Assembly (NCBI RefSeq): GCF_024449095.1
Contig: NZ_CP024627.1
Span: 1,364,001-1,428,000, forward strand
Source: Vibrio coralliilyticus
Lineage (GTDB): Bacteria; Pseudomonadota; Gammaproteobacteria; Enterobacterales; Vibrionaceae
Direction of reading: 5' to 3'
DNA length: 64,000 nt
Shown here: one piece after another, positions 44,073 through 52,301 of the stretch
How positions within the stretch are numbered: position 1 is the first letter of the stretch
Layout of the letters: every line of letters starts with the position of its first letter
Made by a program: the position numbers and the translations under genes
The notes under the pieces: generated by a model
What the model was told of the DNA's origin: nothing
The model's database searches: none
What the model saw: only the letters and a program-made list of their open reading frames with translations

Positions 44073-44097
44073 TAATATATTTTTTAAAGGTTATAAC

Positions 44098-44538
44098 ATG
44101 AAAAAAGCAATAGTAATTGCATCCACAATTGTATTATCCGCATGCTCTAGTACTTATGTTGAAAAAGGCATAGACCTTAATACTACAAATGGCTATGCAA
44201 CAATTACTACTCAGACTGAGAAAAATAATAAAATTTTTTCGAATTTAGATCAGCGATTAGTTATAACTAAACATAATGATAAGAGTTTGTTAGGATTAAT
44301 CGATCCGTACCCTGATGTTCTGCATGTTAAAGAAGGCATGCAGTCTTTGTCGGTTCAATATACTCACCTTAATCAATATGCAAATGGCTGCCTATGGATT
44401 GATGCTAAAGCTGGCGAAAATTACATTATTAAAAGAGAAGTAAAAAATTACTCTGTAGGATTTTGGGTAGAAAATACAAAAACTCAAGAAATGGTTGGGG
44501 GTATTTGTGGGTCAGAACCAAACAGGCAAACAAAATAG
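44098..44538 (+). CDS. Small lipoprotein
   Basis: 146 residues. Signal peptide MKKAIVIASTIVLSAC with lipobox LSAC, so Cys16 becomes lipidated. Mature part is beta-rich, about 130 residues, with two more cysteines (NGCLWID, GGICGSE). AAAGGTTATAAC precedes the ATG. The shape resembles small periplasmic lipoproteins; no family recognised. The cassette is bounded by two atypical attC sites. Confidence 0.78.
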   Translation: MKKAIVIASTIVLSACSSTYVEKGIDLNTTNGYATITTQTEKNNKIFSNLDQRLVITKHNDKSLLGLIDPYPDVLHVKEGMQSLSVQYTHLNQYANGCLWIDAKAGENYIIKREVKNYSVGFWVENTKTQEMVGGICGSEPNRQTK

Positions 44539-44542
44539 AAAT

Positions 44543-44642
44543 ATATAACAAGCATCTCAAGCAGAACAAATAACGGTTGACTCTTGTCGCTGTGCATCAA
44601 ATATGGGAGCACTGTTGTTTGCCTCTAAGCGGGGCGTTAGTT
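44543..44642 (+). repeat. attC site, short divergent
   Basis: 100 bp; ATATAAC to GTTAGTT; arms AAGCATCTCAAGCAGAACAA and TTGCCTCTAAGCGGGGCGTT. Unlike any other site in the window. Confidence 0.75.
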
Positions 44643-45405
44643 AGCGAAAGAAACGCTAGGGGTCATTCATCGATCTCTCAGGCTGAAAATTCCCCGCTTA
44701 GATTTACCTGCTTAAAGGTATTTTGGTGTTGAAAGTCTATTTTTTGTCATGTTTTATGTCCAATCGCAGATGTTAGCCTGAACGTTGTCATCTTAGGTTA
44801 GTGGGTTGAACAATTTGGTGCGTATGTTTAGTTCGTTTTATACGGTAGCGTTTCTGAAGCACCATCTATGAAAGCCAATAGACAAGTGTTGAAAATATGA
44901 AGGGTCATTAGCTCTAGCAATACACCTGACGCGCCCTATCCTTCGTCTATCTCGCCTGTGGCACTGGCCGTTTAGTACGTGAATCCACCTTTCGTAGTTA
45001 ACTGAAGTGGTGTGAATGTTAAGTTCTTTGGCTCTGATTCTTAGGTTTGGATACTCACTCAAGAATCATCAAAGTCAAACGCATTTGGCTGTCGGCTGCA
45101 TTTAAAGAATTCTTTGCTAAACCACCTCTGCGATAGCACCTTTGAAATCAACGGCAATTTCTTCTTTACCAAGCTCGTTTCGTGCGTAGGGTTTCAGTTC
45201 TCAACTGCCCTATTTGTATTCGTAAGTGAAATCAATAAGCTAAAACTAATTGACACCTTAGCTCACCAGTCAGCTATGGCGCAGCAACTAACAAGGCGCT
45301 CAACAGGGACTCCAAACGCTTGGCTACTTTCATTCAAATCAGCTTCAGTGTTTAGGGTGCAATTTTCAAACTGGGTGGTATGCGTTGTCGCCCGTTAGCT
45401 TGGCG
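44637..45405 (+). other. Gene-less cassette C/D chimera (attC 45286-45411)
   Basis: About 645 bases without a credible + strand gene. The left part matches D1 (43569-43953) and the right part matches C1 (33481-33908), so it is either a fusion of two gene-less cassettes or the ancestor that C1 and D1 came from. A minus-strand frame of 74 codons (44838-45062) overlaps C1's similar but shorter frame. Confidence 0.7.
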
Positions 45406-45409
45406 TTAG

Positions 45410-45829
45410 GTGCTAGGAGGCAAACTTGAAAAATTACTCGTGATATTGGCATTGGTTTCTGTGCCTAGCTTCGCTTCTGATGATATCGAAGACCCCTGTA
45501 AAGTGAAAGGTGGCGGGGTTATGGCCGGTTATCAGTGTGTGGAACAGAAGATGGAACTCGCAGACAAAGAACTTAACGAAAGTTATCAGGAAGCAATCGC
45601 TAGAATAAGCGAGGAAGAAGCAGCGCTAAGGGAAACCTGGTCTGAAACCGAGCTGGTGGAGCCGTTTCGAAAGGCCCAAAGGGCTTGGTTAAAATATAGA
45701 GACGCTGAGTGCGAGTTTTCAGGTCTTTCTTCCACGCCTTCACCTTGGCAAGGTGTCCAAATTGAAGAATGTAGGTTAAGAATGACGTTAGAACGAGTGG
45801 AATACTTCAAGAGTGTATATGTAGGTTAA
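45410..45829 (+). CDS. LprI-like (DUF1311) secreted protein, start codon unclear
   Basis: The C-terminal ~110 residues match the lysozyme-inhibitor LprI N-terminal domain: YQCVEQKMELADKELNESYQEAI, FRKAQRAWLKYRDAECEF and EECRLRMTLERVEYF. The region before it (KLLVILALVSVPSFASDD) is a signal peptide, but the obvious start TTGAAAAATTACTC is one base out of frame. One A appears lost from a run in the original TTGAAAAAA. As it stands only a GTG at 45410, upstream of AGGAGG, opens the frame. Possibly inactive. Confidence 0.68.
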   Translation: MLGGKLEKLLVILALVSVPSFASDDIEDPCKVKGGGVMAGYQCVEQKMELADKELNESYQEAIARISEEEAALRETWSETELVEPFRKAQRAWLKYRDAECEFSGLSSTPSPWQGVQIEECRLRMTLERVEYFKSVYVG

Positions 45830-45838
45830 AAGGAATGC

Positions 45839-45935
45839 ACCTAACAAAGCATTTAAGAGTGATTCGCAACGCTTGGCAGTTTCGCTTCGCTCAAGTATAG
45901 CCAAGCGTCGCTCACACCTTAATGCGGCGTTATAC
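45839..45935 (+). repeat. attC site, short palindromic type
   Basis: 97 bp; ACCTAAC to GTTATAC. Confidence 0.9.
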
Positions 45936-45949
45936 ATTTGGAGATAAAG

Positions 45950-46416
45950 TTGAGCTATTCATTCGATATCAAAGATTCAAAAGACCTATTTCACGAATTT
46001 TCACGTTTAGTAGGAGAATATCGCAAGGAGCCACTATCTTCTGGCTCAGCAGTAATTTGTGCAATTTTTTCATGGCACGTTGTAGAATGGATCTATCAAG
46101 AATATCCTTCATTAACTGCTACATATCCAAAGAAACGAGATTTTCAATATTTCATGAAAAGCTCCTGTCCTGCTCTAAGTTACATGCAAGATATCGCCAA
46201 TGGCAGTAAGCATCGTGGTATTACAATGTATCAACCTGTAGTTAAAAAGACAGAGCGACATCAAGGAGCTTTTCATCGGCTTTCTCTAAAGGTTTTGATG
46301 TATCTTGTTTAAAAATCGAGCTTGATGGTGGTGTGGCGTACTTTGATGAAGAGGTTGATAAAGTAGAGGCTTACATAAAGCATTTTTTCTCTAACACGTT
46401 GAAAGAAAATGTATAA
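45950..46416 (+). pseudogene. Unknown helical protein, frameshifted copy
   Basis: TTG start at 45950 after GGAGATAAAG, as in the intact paralogue at 52835. The frame is lost near 46272: GGAGCTTTTCATCGG here versus GGGGCATTTTCATCA there, a one-base deletion. A three-base deletion (GTGGCGTAC versus GTGGTTGCTTAC) follows. The proteins share SFDIKxSKDLFxEFSRL and WHxVEWIYQEYPSL. Function unknown. Confidence 0.78.
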
Positions 46417-46538
46417 CAAAGCATTTAAGAGTGATTCGCAACGCTTAGCATTTTTAGTTCACAATTGGGTTCCGTGTTTACGGTGTAATAGTTTAAGTAG
46501 GGTGGTAGCGTTGCTCACACCTTAATGCGGCGCTAGGC
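46411..46538 (+). repeat. attC site with altered core
   Basis: GTATAAC to GCTAGGC; the core has C at the second base instead of T. Arms AAAGCATTTAAG and CTTAATGCGGCGCT. Confidence 0.82.
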
Positions 46539-46556
46539 TTCTTTAATAGGAAAAGT

Positions 46557-46925
46557 ATGACTTTCGAGAAATTTGTAGCAATTGTTGGTTTGATTGCAAC
46601 AATACCTGTTTACAAAGGTTGGGTAATTAAAATTTGGATCTGGAGCAAAGCTAAGAAGGTTTCATCTTTGGAAAAACGGCTTGCACAAACAGAAAAACTT
46701 CATAGTGATAACAAGTATTTAATAATCTACATCGGTCAATCTATTCTTATAGTACTTGCGCTCATTGCTAGTGCACAGGTTTATCAGCTTGTGAATATTG
46801 CCTCGGAGGGGGCGGATATATCGTCTATTTTCATTAGTTTGATGTCTCTATTAGCATATCTTGTAGCTGTTAGTTGGTGTCGTTGTTCACCCCTTAATGC
46901 TGCGTTATATGCCATGGAGATTTAA
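46557..46925 (+). CDS. Small membrane protein fused to a truncated attC
   Basis: 122 residues. Hydrophobic segments near residues 6-20, 58-77 and 85-105; short basic loop KAKKVSSLEKRL. The frame runs on through a partial attC (CGTTGTTCACCCCTTAATGC), so its last ~18 residues (SWCRCSPLNAALYAMEI) come from recombination-site sequence. The natural 3' end and the left half of its attC have been deleted. Confidence 0.65.
   Translation: MTFEKFVAIVGLIATIPVYKGWVIKIWIWSKAKKVSSLEKRLAQTEKLHSDNKYLIIYIGQSILIVLALIASAQVYQLVNIASEGADISSIFISLMSLLAYLVAVSWCRCSPLNAALYAMEI
46872..46910 (+). repeat. Truncated attC (right half only)
   Basis: Only the right arm remains: GTCGTTGTTCACCCCTTAATGC then TGCGTTATAT. No matching left arm, so it should not fold into a recombination site. 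Confidence 0.75.
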
Positions 46926-46927
46926 AA

Positions 46928-47311
46928 ATGTATCCTAATTCGATAAATAAGAATATGGTTGGAGAGTATTCAGCAAGCACAAAATCAGGTGGTGGGTATT
47001 TTTATGATCAAGTTCTAGAATACCGGGTTTGGTGTCGGCCGTGGCAAGGTGCCCCCGATGAATTTGATGGAGAAATATACTATTACGCATTTCACACTTA
47101 TGAAGAGGCTCTTGAGTTTTCAAATAATACTGAAGGTTCTGAAAAGCCGTTGGTTTTAGTTAAACAACTTGAGTGGATTGATGAACCTGAAACAGGGAAG
47201 TTCATTCACAAAACGGGGGAACGTGTAACTGAATGGGTTGTGGAATGGTTAGTTGGTAGTAAGCGCCAAGAGAATACAATTGCTGACTTTATTGCCCAAA
47301 ATGGCATATAA
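46928..47311 (+). CDS. Conserved hypothetical protein (CRPW...GAPD motif)
   Basis: 127 residues; ATGGAGATTTAAAA before the ATG. Centre YRVWCRPWQGAPDEFDGEIYYYAFHTYEEALEFS, then EEKPLVLVKQLEWIDEPE-like and GERVTEWVVEWLVGSKR, is a well-conserved pattern in small bacterial proteins often labelled as acetyltransferase without basis. No GNAT motif A is present, so that label is not adopted. Function unknown. Confidence 0.75.
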   Translation: MYPNSINKNMVGEYSASTKSGGGYFYDQVLEYRVWCRPWQGAPDEFDGEIYYYAFHTYEEALEFSNNTEGSEKPLVLVKQLEWIDEPETGKFIHKTGERVTEWVVEWLVGSKRQENTIADFIAQNGI

Positions 47312-47432
47312 CAAACTGCTTAAGGCGGACTATCAACGCTCGGCGATTTTAGTTCTAGTTTGGTACAGTGTTTACGGTGGTTAGTTTAAGTATCATGTTA
47401 TGCGTTGCTAGCCACTTAGCAGGGCGTTAGGT
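47306..47432 (+). repeat. attC site, long type
   Basis: ATATAAC to GTTAGGT; arms AAACTGCTTAAGGCGGAC and CCACTTAGCAGGGCGTT. Confidence 0.85.
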
Positions 47433-47902
47433 TGCTTTAAGCTTGTACGGCTTTTTAGTCTTGATATCAGCCTCTTCAATAATCGTATTTGTAGTGAACC
47501 TCAGCGGCTATGTGGCTCGAAGATTTTCATGTGAAAGTTTCATTTAGTTGGCAAGCTTTGACGTTAGTGGCAGAGGCTTTTCCGTTTTAAGTGCTTTTGG
47601 CCAAGTTTGTTCGTTGAAAGTTCGCTATCTCTATCCGGTTAGTTTTTTTGCTTCAGTGAACCACCGCAAAAATAGTGATGTGGTTGTTATTCAACTTCGA
47701 GGGTTATTGCGGTGCATTTGACTTTGGTGTTTCATGGGTTAGCCCTATAGCTCCAGCGAGCAAAGCGTTCGTAATGAGCATACCTAACCATCCGCTCAAG
47801 ACGGACAACCAACGCCTGGCGGTTTTGTATTTGGTTGAGTTTAGTGTTTACGGTGGTTTGTCTGAGCTTTGTGGTATTGTTGGTAGCCGCTTAGCAAGGG
47901 CG
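47427..47902 (+). repeat. Gene-less cassette A19 (attC 47782-47908)
   Basis: Family A. The first hairpin is damaged (AGCCTC versus GTGGCT); the CACCGCAA/TTGCGGTG stem is intact. Confidence 0.85.
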
Positions 47903-47943
47903 TTATGTTTGCTCGATTGTTAGCAATTTATATAGAGGTCTTA

Positions 47944-48243
47944 GTGAATTTCATAAAATTATCGATGTTATGCTTTATAAGTGTATTTGTTTTTCAATTA
48001 ATAGCACTTACAACGTTCCCTAGTGTAATTGAGCAGTATGAATGGATTTCGTGGGTCGAAGTTGTGCTCTTGAGCGTTGGTGTTTTTGGCCTCTGGCTTT
48101 CTCCAGCGGTGGTTGCATTTCGTGCCAGAGAGGTTCGACACCGATTTTTAATAATTTTTTTGTCGTTGGGCCTTCCTATTGTAGGTGGTTTTATAGGTTA
48201 TTTTATTCTCAAAGGAGAGATAAAGCATCTTCAAGAAACATAA
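47944..48243 (+). CDS. Small membrane protein, unknown
   Basis: 99 residues from GTG at 47944 with GAGGTCTTA upstream; earlier in-frame ATG (47905) starts in the attC core. Three hydrophobic segments near residues 5-25, 34-60 and 67-88. The layout resembles the protein duplicated at 16652 and 22205 (three helices, basic loop before the third), but sequence similarity is slight. Confidence 0.65.
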   Translation: MNFIKLSMLCFISVFVFQLIALTTFPSVIEQYEWISWVEVVLLSVGVFGLWLSPAVVAFRAREVRHRFLIIFLSLGLPIVGGFIGYFILKGEIKHLQET

Positions 48244-48363
48244 CAAACTGCTTAAGACGGACAGCCAACGCTCGGTGACTTTATATTTGGTTGAGTTAAG
48301 TGTTTAAGGTGGGCTGTTTGAGTTATATGGTATTGTTGGCAGCCGCTTAGCAGGGCGTTAGGT
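48238..48363 (+). repeat. attC site, long type
   Basis: ACATAAC to GTTAGGT; right arm CCGCTTAGCAGGGCGTT. Confidence 0.85.
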
Positions 48364-48833
48364 TGCTTTAAGCTTGTACGGCTTTTTAGTCTTGATATCA
48401 GCCACTTCAATAACCTTGTTTGTCGCGAATTTTAGCGGCTATGTGGCTCGAACTTTTTCAGGAAAAAGTTTCATTCAACTGGCAAGTTTTGATGTTAGTG
48501 GCTGAGAGTCTTCCGTTTTAAGTGCTCTAGGCTAGGTTTGTTGGTTGGAAGTTCGTTCTCTCAATTTGGTTAGTTTTCTTGTTTCAGCGAACCACCGCAA
48601 AAATAGTGACGTGGTTGTTGTTCGGCTTTGGTGGTGATTGCGGTGCAGCAGCTTTGGTGTTTTATAGTTTAGTCCTATAGCTCAAGCTAGCAAAGGTGTT
48701 TGTAGTGAGCATACCTAACCATCCGCTCAAGACGGACAACCAACGCTTGGCGATTTTGTGTCTGGTTATGTTTAGTGTTTACGGTGGTTGGTTTAAGTTT
48801 TGTGGTATCGTTGGTAGCCGCTTAGCAAGGGCG
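48358..48833 (+). repeat. Gene-less cassette A20 (attC 48713-48839, altered core)
   Basis: Family A. Core is GGTAAAT, with G at the second base. From about 48638 onward it is identical to A24, as part of the PhzF duplication. Confidence 0.85.
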
Positions 48834-48857
48834 GTAAATTGCAATCGAGGGTGGTGA

Positions 48858-49622
48858 ATTATCAAATTAGAAACATATGATGTGTTTGGTGGTGAGTCGG
48901 CTTCTGGTAACCCTTGTGGTGTATTAGAGCTTGATAGTTGGCTTTCTGATGAAGAGTTACAGAAAATAACTTGTGAAGCAGGACTTCCTGTTACCTCTTT
49001 TGTCATCCCAATTAATGGACAGTTTCACATTCGTTGGTTTGCGCTGGATGGGGAAATTAACCTGTGTGGGCATGGTAGCTTAGGGGCTGGTGCTGCAATC
49101 ATCTCTAAGTACAAACTCGATAGTGTACTTTTCATTAGCAAATACGGAGACCTCTCAATTGCCAAAAAGAATGGTGCGTATACTCTTGAGATGCCTAGCT
49201 GGAAAAGTGAAACATGTGTTGTTCCGCCAGAAATAGCGGATTTGGCAGCTGATGCTATTGACGTATTTTCAACTCGAGACTTAGTTATAGTCTTGCCCTC
49301 AATAGAATCTGTAAGAGATTTTAAGCCTGATGATATGCGCTTTAAACAGCTTGGTAATTACCATGCTTTAATCGTGACTGCAGCAAATGGCGAAAATGGG
49401 TACGTATTAAGATATTTTGCGCCCAAAATTGGTATATCTGAAGATCTAGCGACAGGCTCTGCTCAATGTTCTTTAGCTCCATACTGGTTTGACAGGCTTG
49501 ACTCAGATTCACTTCAGGTACACCAACTTTCGTCGTCAGGTGGCTATTTTGACGTAAGGCGTATTTCAGGTGGCTCAATCGTGTTATCAGCAAATGCAAA
49601 GCTACGGAAAATAGCAATTTAA
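48858..49622 (+). CDS. PhzF-like isomerase-fold protein, copy 1
   Basis: About 254 residues. Conserved PhzF marks: YDVFGGESASGNPCGV at the N-terminus, LCGHGSLGAGAAI (the GHATLA loop) and FAPKIGISEDLATGSAQCSLAPYW (the E..ATGSA loop). The needed first strand begins at ATT (48858), seven bases after GAGG; ATG, GTG or TTG is absent in frame before GTG at 48882. Where PhzF has catalytic Glu45 (SEx-x-F) this protein has LPVTSFV, so the acid seems lost. Copy 2 at 61594. Confidence 0.82.
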   Translation: MIKLETYDVFGGESASGNPCGVLELDSWLSDEELQKITCEAGLPVTSFVIPINGQFHIRWFALDGEINLCGHGSLGAGAAIISKYKLDSVLFISKYGDLSIAKKNGAYTLEMPSWKSETCVVPPEIADLAADAIDVFSTRDLVIVLPSIESVRDFKPDDMRFKQLGNYHALIVTAANGENGYVLRYFAPKIGISEDLATGSAQCSLAPYWFDRLDSDSLQVHQLSSSGGYFDVRRISGGSIVLSANAKLRKIAI

Positions 49623-49742
49623 CAAACTGTTCAAGAGGGATTCGCAACGCGTGGCATTTTTACTATGCGTTAGTTTTAGTGGTTAAAGTGGTATGCGGCA
49701 GCTCCGGTATTACGTTGCTCACCCCTTAACAGGGCGTTATGT
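49617..49742 (+). repeat. attC site, long type with ACGCGTGG centre
   Basis: ATTTAAC to GTTATGT; identical to 62353-62476 up to the core. Confidence 0.86.
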
Positions 49743-49775
49743 TTACAGTACAAAAAACAAACATGGAGTTTTGGT

Positions 49776-50183
49776 ATGGCTAAAGAGATTACTGGTAGTT
49801 GTTGCTGTGAAAGCGTCGCCTTTAAACTTAATGATGACTTCGGTAAGTTCTTCTTCTGTCATTGTGAACAGTGTAGGAAACTAACAGGCTCGGCTCATGC
49901 GTCGAACTTGTTTACGTCTCCGCTTAACATTAAGTGGATTAAAGGTGACGACAAGATAAAGCGCTATGATCATCCAACTCGTTCTTTTTCTAAGGCATTT
50001 TGTACGGATTGTGGTTCAGGTTTACCATTTTTGACTCAAAGTGGGAAATTTCTAATTGTTCCAGCTGGTTCTTTAAATGAAGAGCCATCAAAGGTTCCTG
50101 ATGCTCAAATATTCTGTTCAGAACAAGCAGAGTGGCATAAGCTGGGTTTGCAAGCAGTTAAGTTAGAAGGTTTCCCAAAATAA
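49776..50183 (+). CDS. GFA-family (Mss4-like zinc) protein
   Basis: 135 residues; TGGAGTTTTGGT precedes the ATG. Motifs: GSCCCESVAFKL (three consecutive Cys), FFCHCEQCRKLTGSAHASN and FCTDCGSGLPF. A typical glutathione/zinc GFA domain of the CENP-V fold. Distinct from the GFA proteins at 39552 and 52302. Substrate unknown. Confidence 0.87.
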   Translation: MAKEITGSCCCESVAFKLNDDFGKFFFCHCEQCRKLTGSAHASNLFTSPLNIKWIKGDDKIKRYDHPTRSFSKAFCTDCGSGLPFLTQSGKFLIVPAGSLNEEPSKVPDAQIFCSEQAEWHKLGLQAVKLEGFPK

Positions 50184-50310
50184 ACATAACCAAGTGTTCA
50201 ATTGGACAGTCAACGCTTGGCAGTTTTGGTCCACAGTTTGGCATTAGTGTTGATGTCACAATGGTTTAAGTATTTGGTAGCGTTGTCTGCCCATTAACAC
50301 GGCGTTAGTT
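50184..50310 (+). repeat. attC site, long type
   Basis: ACATAAC to GTTAGTT; arms CAAGTGTTCAATTGGACAGTC and CCCATTAACACGGCGTT. Confidence 0.86.
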
Positions 50311-50358
50311 TACCAATCAAGATCTTCACCCTAAATCCAATTCTAGGGTGAAATTTGA

Positions 50359-50655
50359 TTACAAGTGGTTCTGAGGAAGTTGTGATTGTCCGAGTACGGC
50401 TACAACTAAAATGAAGCAATCTTCTTTTGTAAAGTAAGCGGTATGCTTGCCCGCGGGGAAATAGAACCCGCTTGGGTATATGTCATCACAACTGCGACCA
50501 ACAGCTGGATTATCAGCAAGCATTTGAAAACCAGTTAGTAACGTATCTTTATAGCTTCGCCACTGGGTCTCGGAGAAGTTGTTAACAGTATAGCTTTTGA
50601 TTTTCCGTAAATGAGTCTGAGCTAATTTACTCAGTTTGTATTTGTTCTTTTGCAT
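50359..50655 (-). CDS. ParE/RelE-superfamily toxin
   Basis: 98 residues on the minus strand. YKLSKLAQTHLRKIKSYTVNNFSETQWRSYKDTLLTGFQMLADNPAVGRSCDDIYPSGFYFPAGKHTAYFTKEDCFILVVAVL in outline is a ParE-type fold: helix pair then beta sheet, with the NPxxGRxC and GxxxFPxGKHxxYF elements. Starts six bases after the antitoxin stop. Likely gyrase or translation target. Confidence 0.87.
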   Translation of the reverse strand: MQKNKYKLSKLAQTHLRKIKSYTVNNFSETQWRSYKDTLLTGFQMLADNPAVGRSCDDIYPSGFYFPAGKHTAYFTKEDCFILVVAVLGQSQLPQNHL

Positions 50656-50661
50656 AGCGGG

Positions 50662-50904
50662 TTATAAGGCGTTTAAAAAGTCTTCACCATCAACCACATT
50701 TCCTTGAGCTAAGTCTTGTTTCGCTGACTCGAAACAGTGCTTAAGGTAATCGGTTTTCATTGCTTCTAGTTCTTCATAGTCCTTGATAGACATTACAACG
50801 ACGGCATCTTTACTGTTTTTGCTAATCTTCACAGGCTCACGTTGGGCGCTTAGAAGTAGCTCACCAAAATTACGTTTGGCATCATTTGCTGTTAATGTGT
50901 GCAT
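50662..50904 (-). CDS. Phd/YefM-family antitoxin
   Basis: 80 residues on the minus strand from ATG at 50904 (GGAGATTGATC upstream); a TTG two codons earlier is an alternative. MHTLTANDAKRNFGELLLSAQREPVKISKNSKDAVVVMSIKDYEELEAM in outline is the Phd/YefM DNA-binding domain, and the acidic C-terminus is the toxin-binding part. Promoter directly upstream. Confidence 0.87.
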   Translation of the reverse strand: MHTLTANDAKRNFGELLLSAQREPVKISKNSKDAVVVMSIKDYEELEAMKTDYLKHCFESAKQDLAQGNVVDGEDFLNAL

Positions 50905-50935
50905 GATCAATCTCCAAATCTGGAATTACAGTAAG

Positions 50936-50963
50936 ATTATAGTTGTTCGCATGAAATGGTCAA
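50936..50963 (-). promoter_or_regulatory. Promoter of the Phd/ParE-type operon
   Basis: Minus strand TTGACC (50958-50963), 16 bases, TATAAT (50936-50941). A near-consensus sigma-70 promoter about 30 bases before the antitoxin start. Confidence 0.75.
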
Positions 50964-50996
50964 TCTAATTAAATCGTGCGATTTGTGTGAAAGGTA

Positions 50997-51110
50997 AACT
51001 AACAAGCAATTTAAGAGTGATTCCCAACGCTTGGTATTACCAGTTTAGCGTTATGGCGCAGTGGTTTAGTTTCTATGTAGCGTTGCTCACACCTTAATGC
51101 GGCGTTAGGT
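50997..51110 (+). repeat. attC site, long type, shortened
   Basis: 114 bp; AACTAAC to GTTAGGT. Left arm AAGCAATTTAAGAGTGATTC faces CTTAATGCGGCGTT, so AATT versus ATGC mismatches suggest a hybrid. Confidence 0.82.
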
Positions 51111-51580
51111 TGCTTTAGGCGAGTACGGTTTTTGGTTTTTTAATCAGCCACTTCAATAATCTTGTTTGTCGCGAATTTCAGCAGCTATGTGGCTCTAGCT
51201 TTTTCGGGTGAAAGTTTCATTCAACTGGCAAGCTTTGCCGTCAGTGGCTGAGTGTTTTCTGTTTTTAAGTGCTCTTGTCCAAGTCTATTCATTGGTAGTT
51301 TGTTCTATCAACTTGGTTAGCTTTTGGGCTTCAGCGAACCACCGCTAAAATAGTGGCGTGGTTGTTATTCAGCCTCGGTGGTTATTGCGGTGCAGTTGGC
51401 TTTGGTGTTTCATGGGTTAGTCCTATAGCACCAGCGAGCAAAGCGTTCGTAATGAGCATACCTAACCATCAGCTCAAGACGGACAACCAACGCCTGGCGG
51501 TTTTGTCTTTGGTGGTTTTTAGTGTTTACGGTGGTTTGTCTGAGTTTTGTGGTATCGTTGTTAGCCGCTTAGCAAGGGCG
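51105..51580 (+). repeat. Gene-less cassette A21 (attC 51460-51586)
   Basis: Family A. Long stem has one change (CACCGCTA versus TTGCGGTG). Core GTTAGAG. Confidence 0.85.
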
Positions 51581-51592
51581 TTAGAGGTTTTC

Positions 51593-52143
51593 ATGTTCAA
51601 AAGTCCCAAACGTACTTCAGAAATTATAGAGACATATTTAGTTGAAACCTTGAGTGCTATAAAGCTACTTCAGAAAAATAGTCTACAAACTCAAGCTCTC
51701 ATAATTGCATGTCTGCAATTGACGCATTCGGATTGCTCAATGCTCCGGCTTCCGAAACAAAATCGTCAGGTAAGTCATTCAAAGCATGGGCTGACAAGTA
51801 TATATGTAGCAATCCAGAGATTGAATATACATCGGAAGATCTCTGGGGTTATAGGTGTTCTTTATTACACACATTTACAATGTCATCTGACTTGTCTAAA
51901 TCAGGAAAGGTTAAAGAAATCATATTTTATTCAGGTAGTAAAAGTTCTCCAAAAGTAGGTGACTTGAGAGACTTCGCGGAAAACTTGCCTAAGTACGACT
52001 ATGTGGTAGCACACATAGAAACAACAATTGCAGTTTTCGCTGAAGCGTGTCAGTTGTTTGCTCGTGAACTGGACTTGAAGAGTAGAGAGTCGCGAGAAAT
52101 TAATGAGCGATTAGGGCGTATTTTGAATCGTACCCAGTTTTAG
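51593..52143 (+). pseudogene. Unknown protein, frameshifted
   Basis: ATG at 51593 with GAGGTTTTC upstream opens MFKSPKRTSEIIETYLVETL...LIIACLQLTHS. Near 51705-51712 the following frame takes over as MSAIDAFGLLNAPASETKSSGKSFKAWADKYI... to 52143. The combined reading LIIACMSAIDAFGLLN looks like one continuous helix, so a small indel there is likely. Full length would be about 180 residues. Downstream part is intact: YVVAHIETTIAVFAEACQLFARELDLKS. No family recognised. Confidence 0.68.
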
Positions 52144-52149
52144 CCACAC

Positions 52150-52276
52150 CTCTAACAAGGCGTTTAAGAGTGATTCACAACGCTTGGCGATTTTGCGTCT
52201 GGTTGTGTTTAGTGTTTACGGTGGTTTGCTGTAGTTTTGTGGTATCGTTGGTTGCCGCTTAGCAAGGGCGTTATAC
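52150..52276 (+). repeat. Hybrid attC (ordinary left arm, family A right arm)
   Basis: CTCTAAC to GTTATAC. Left arm AAGGCGTTTAAGAGTGATTC belongs to the common type; the centre and right arm (GTTGGTTGCCGCTTAGCAAGGGCGTT) are family A. Arms should pair poorly. Confidence 0.8.
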
Positions 52277-52301
52277 GCTTGATAGTTTATAGGAAATAAT
52301 A

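Noticed and set aside
46928..47311. Acetyltransferase assignment for the CRPW-GAPD protein
   Set aside because: No acetyl-CoA loop (Q/R-x-x-G-x-G/A) or other GNAT element is present, so only the conserved motif is reported.
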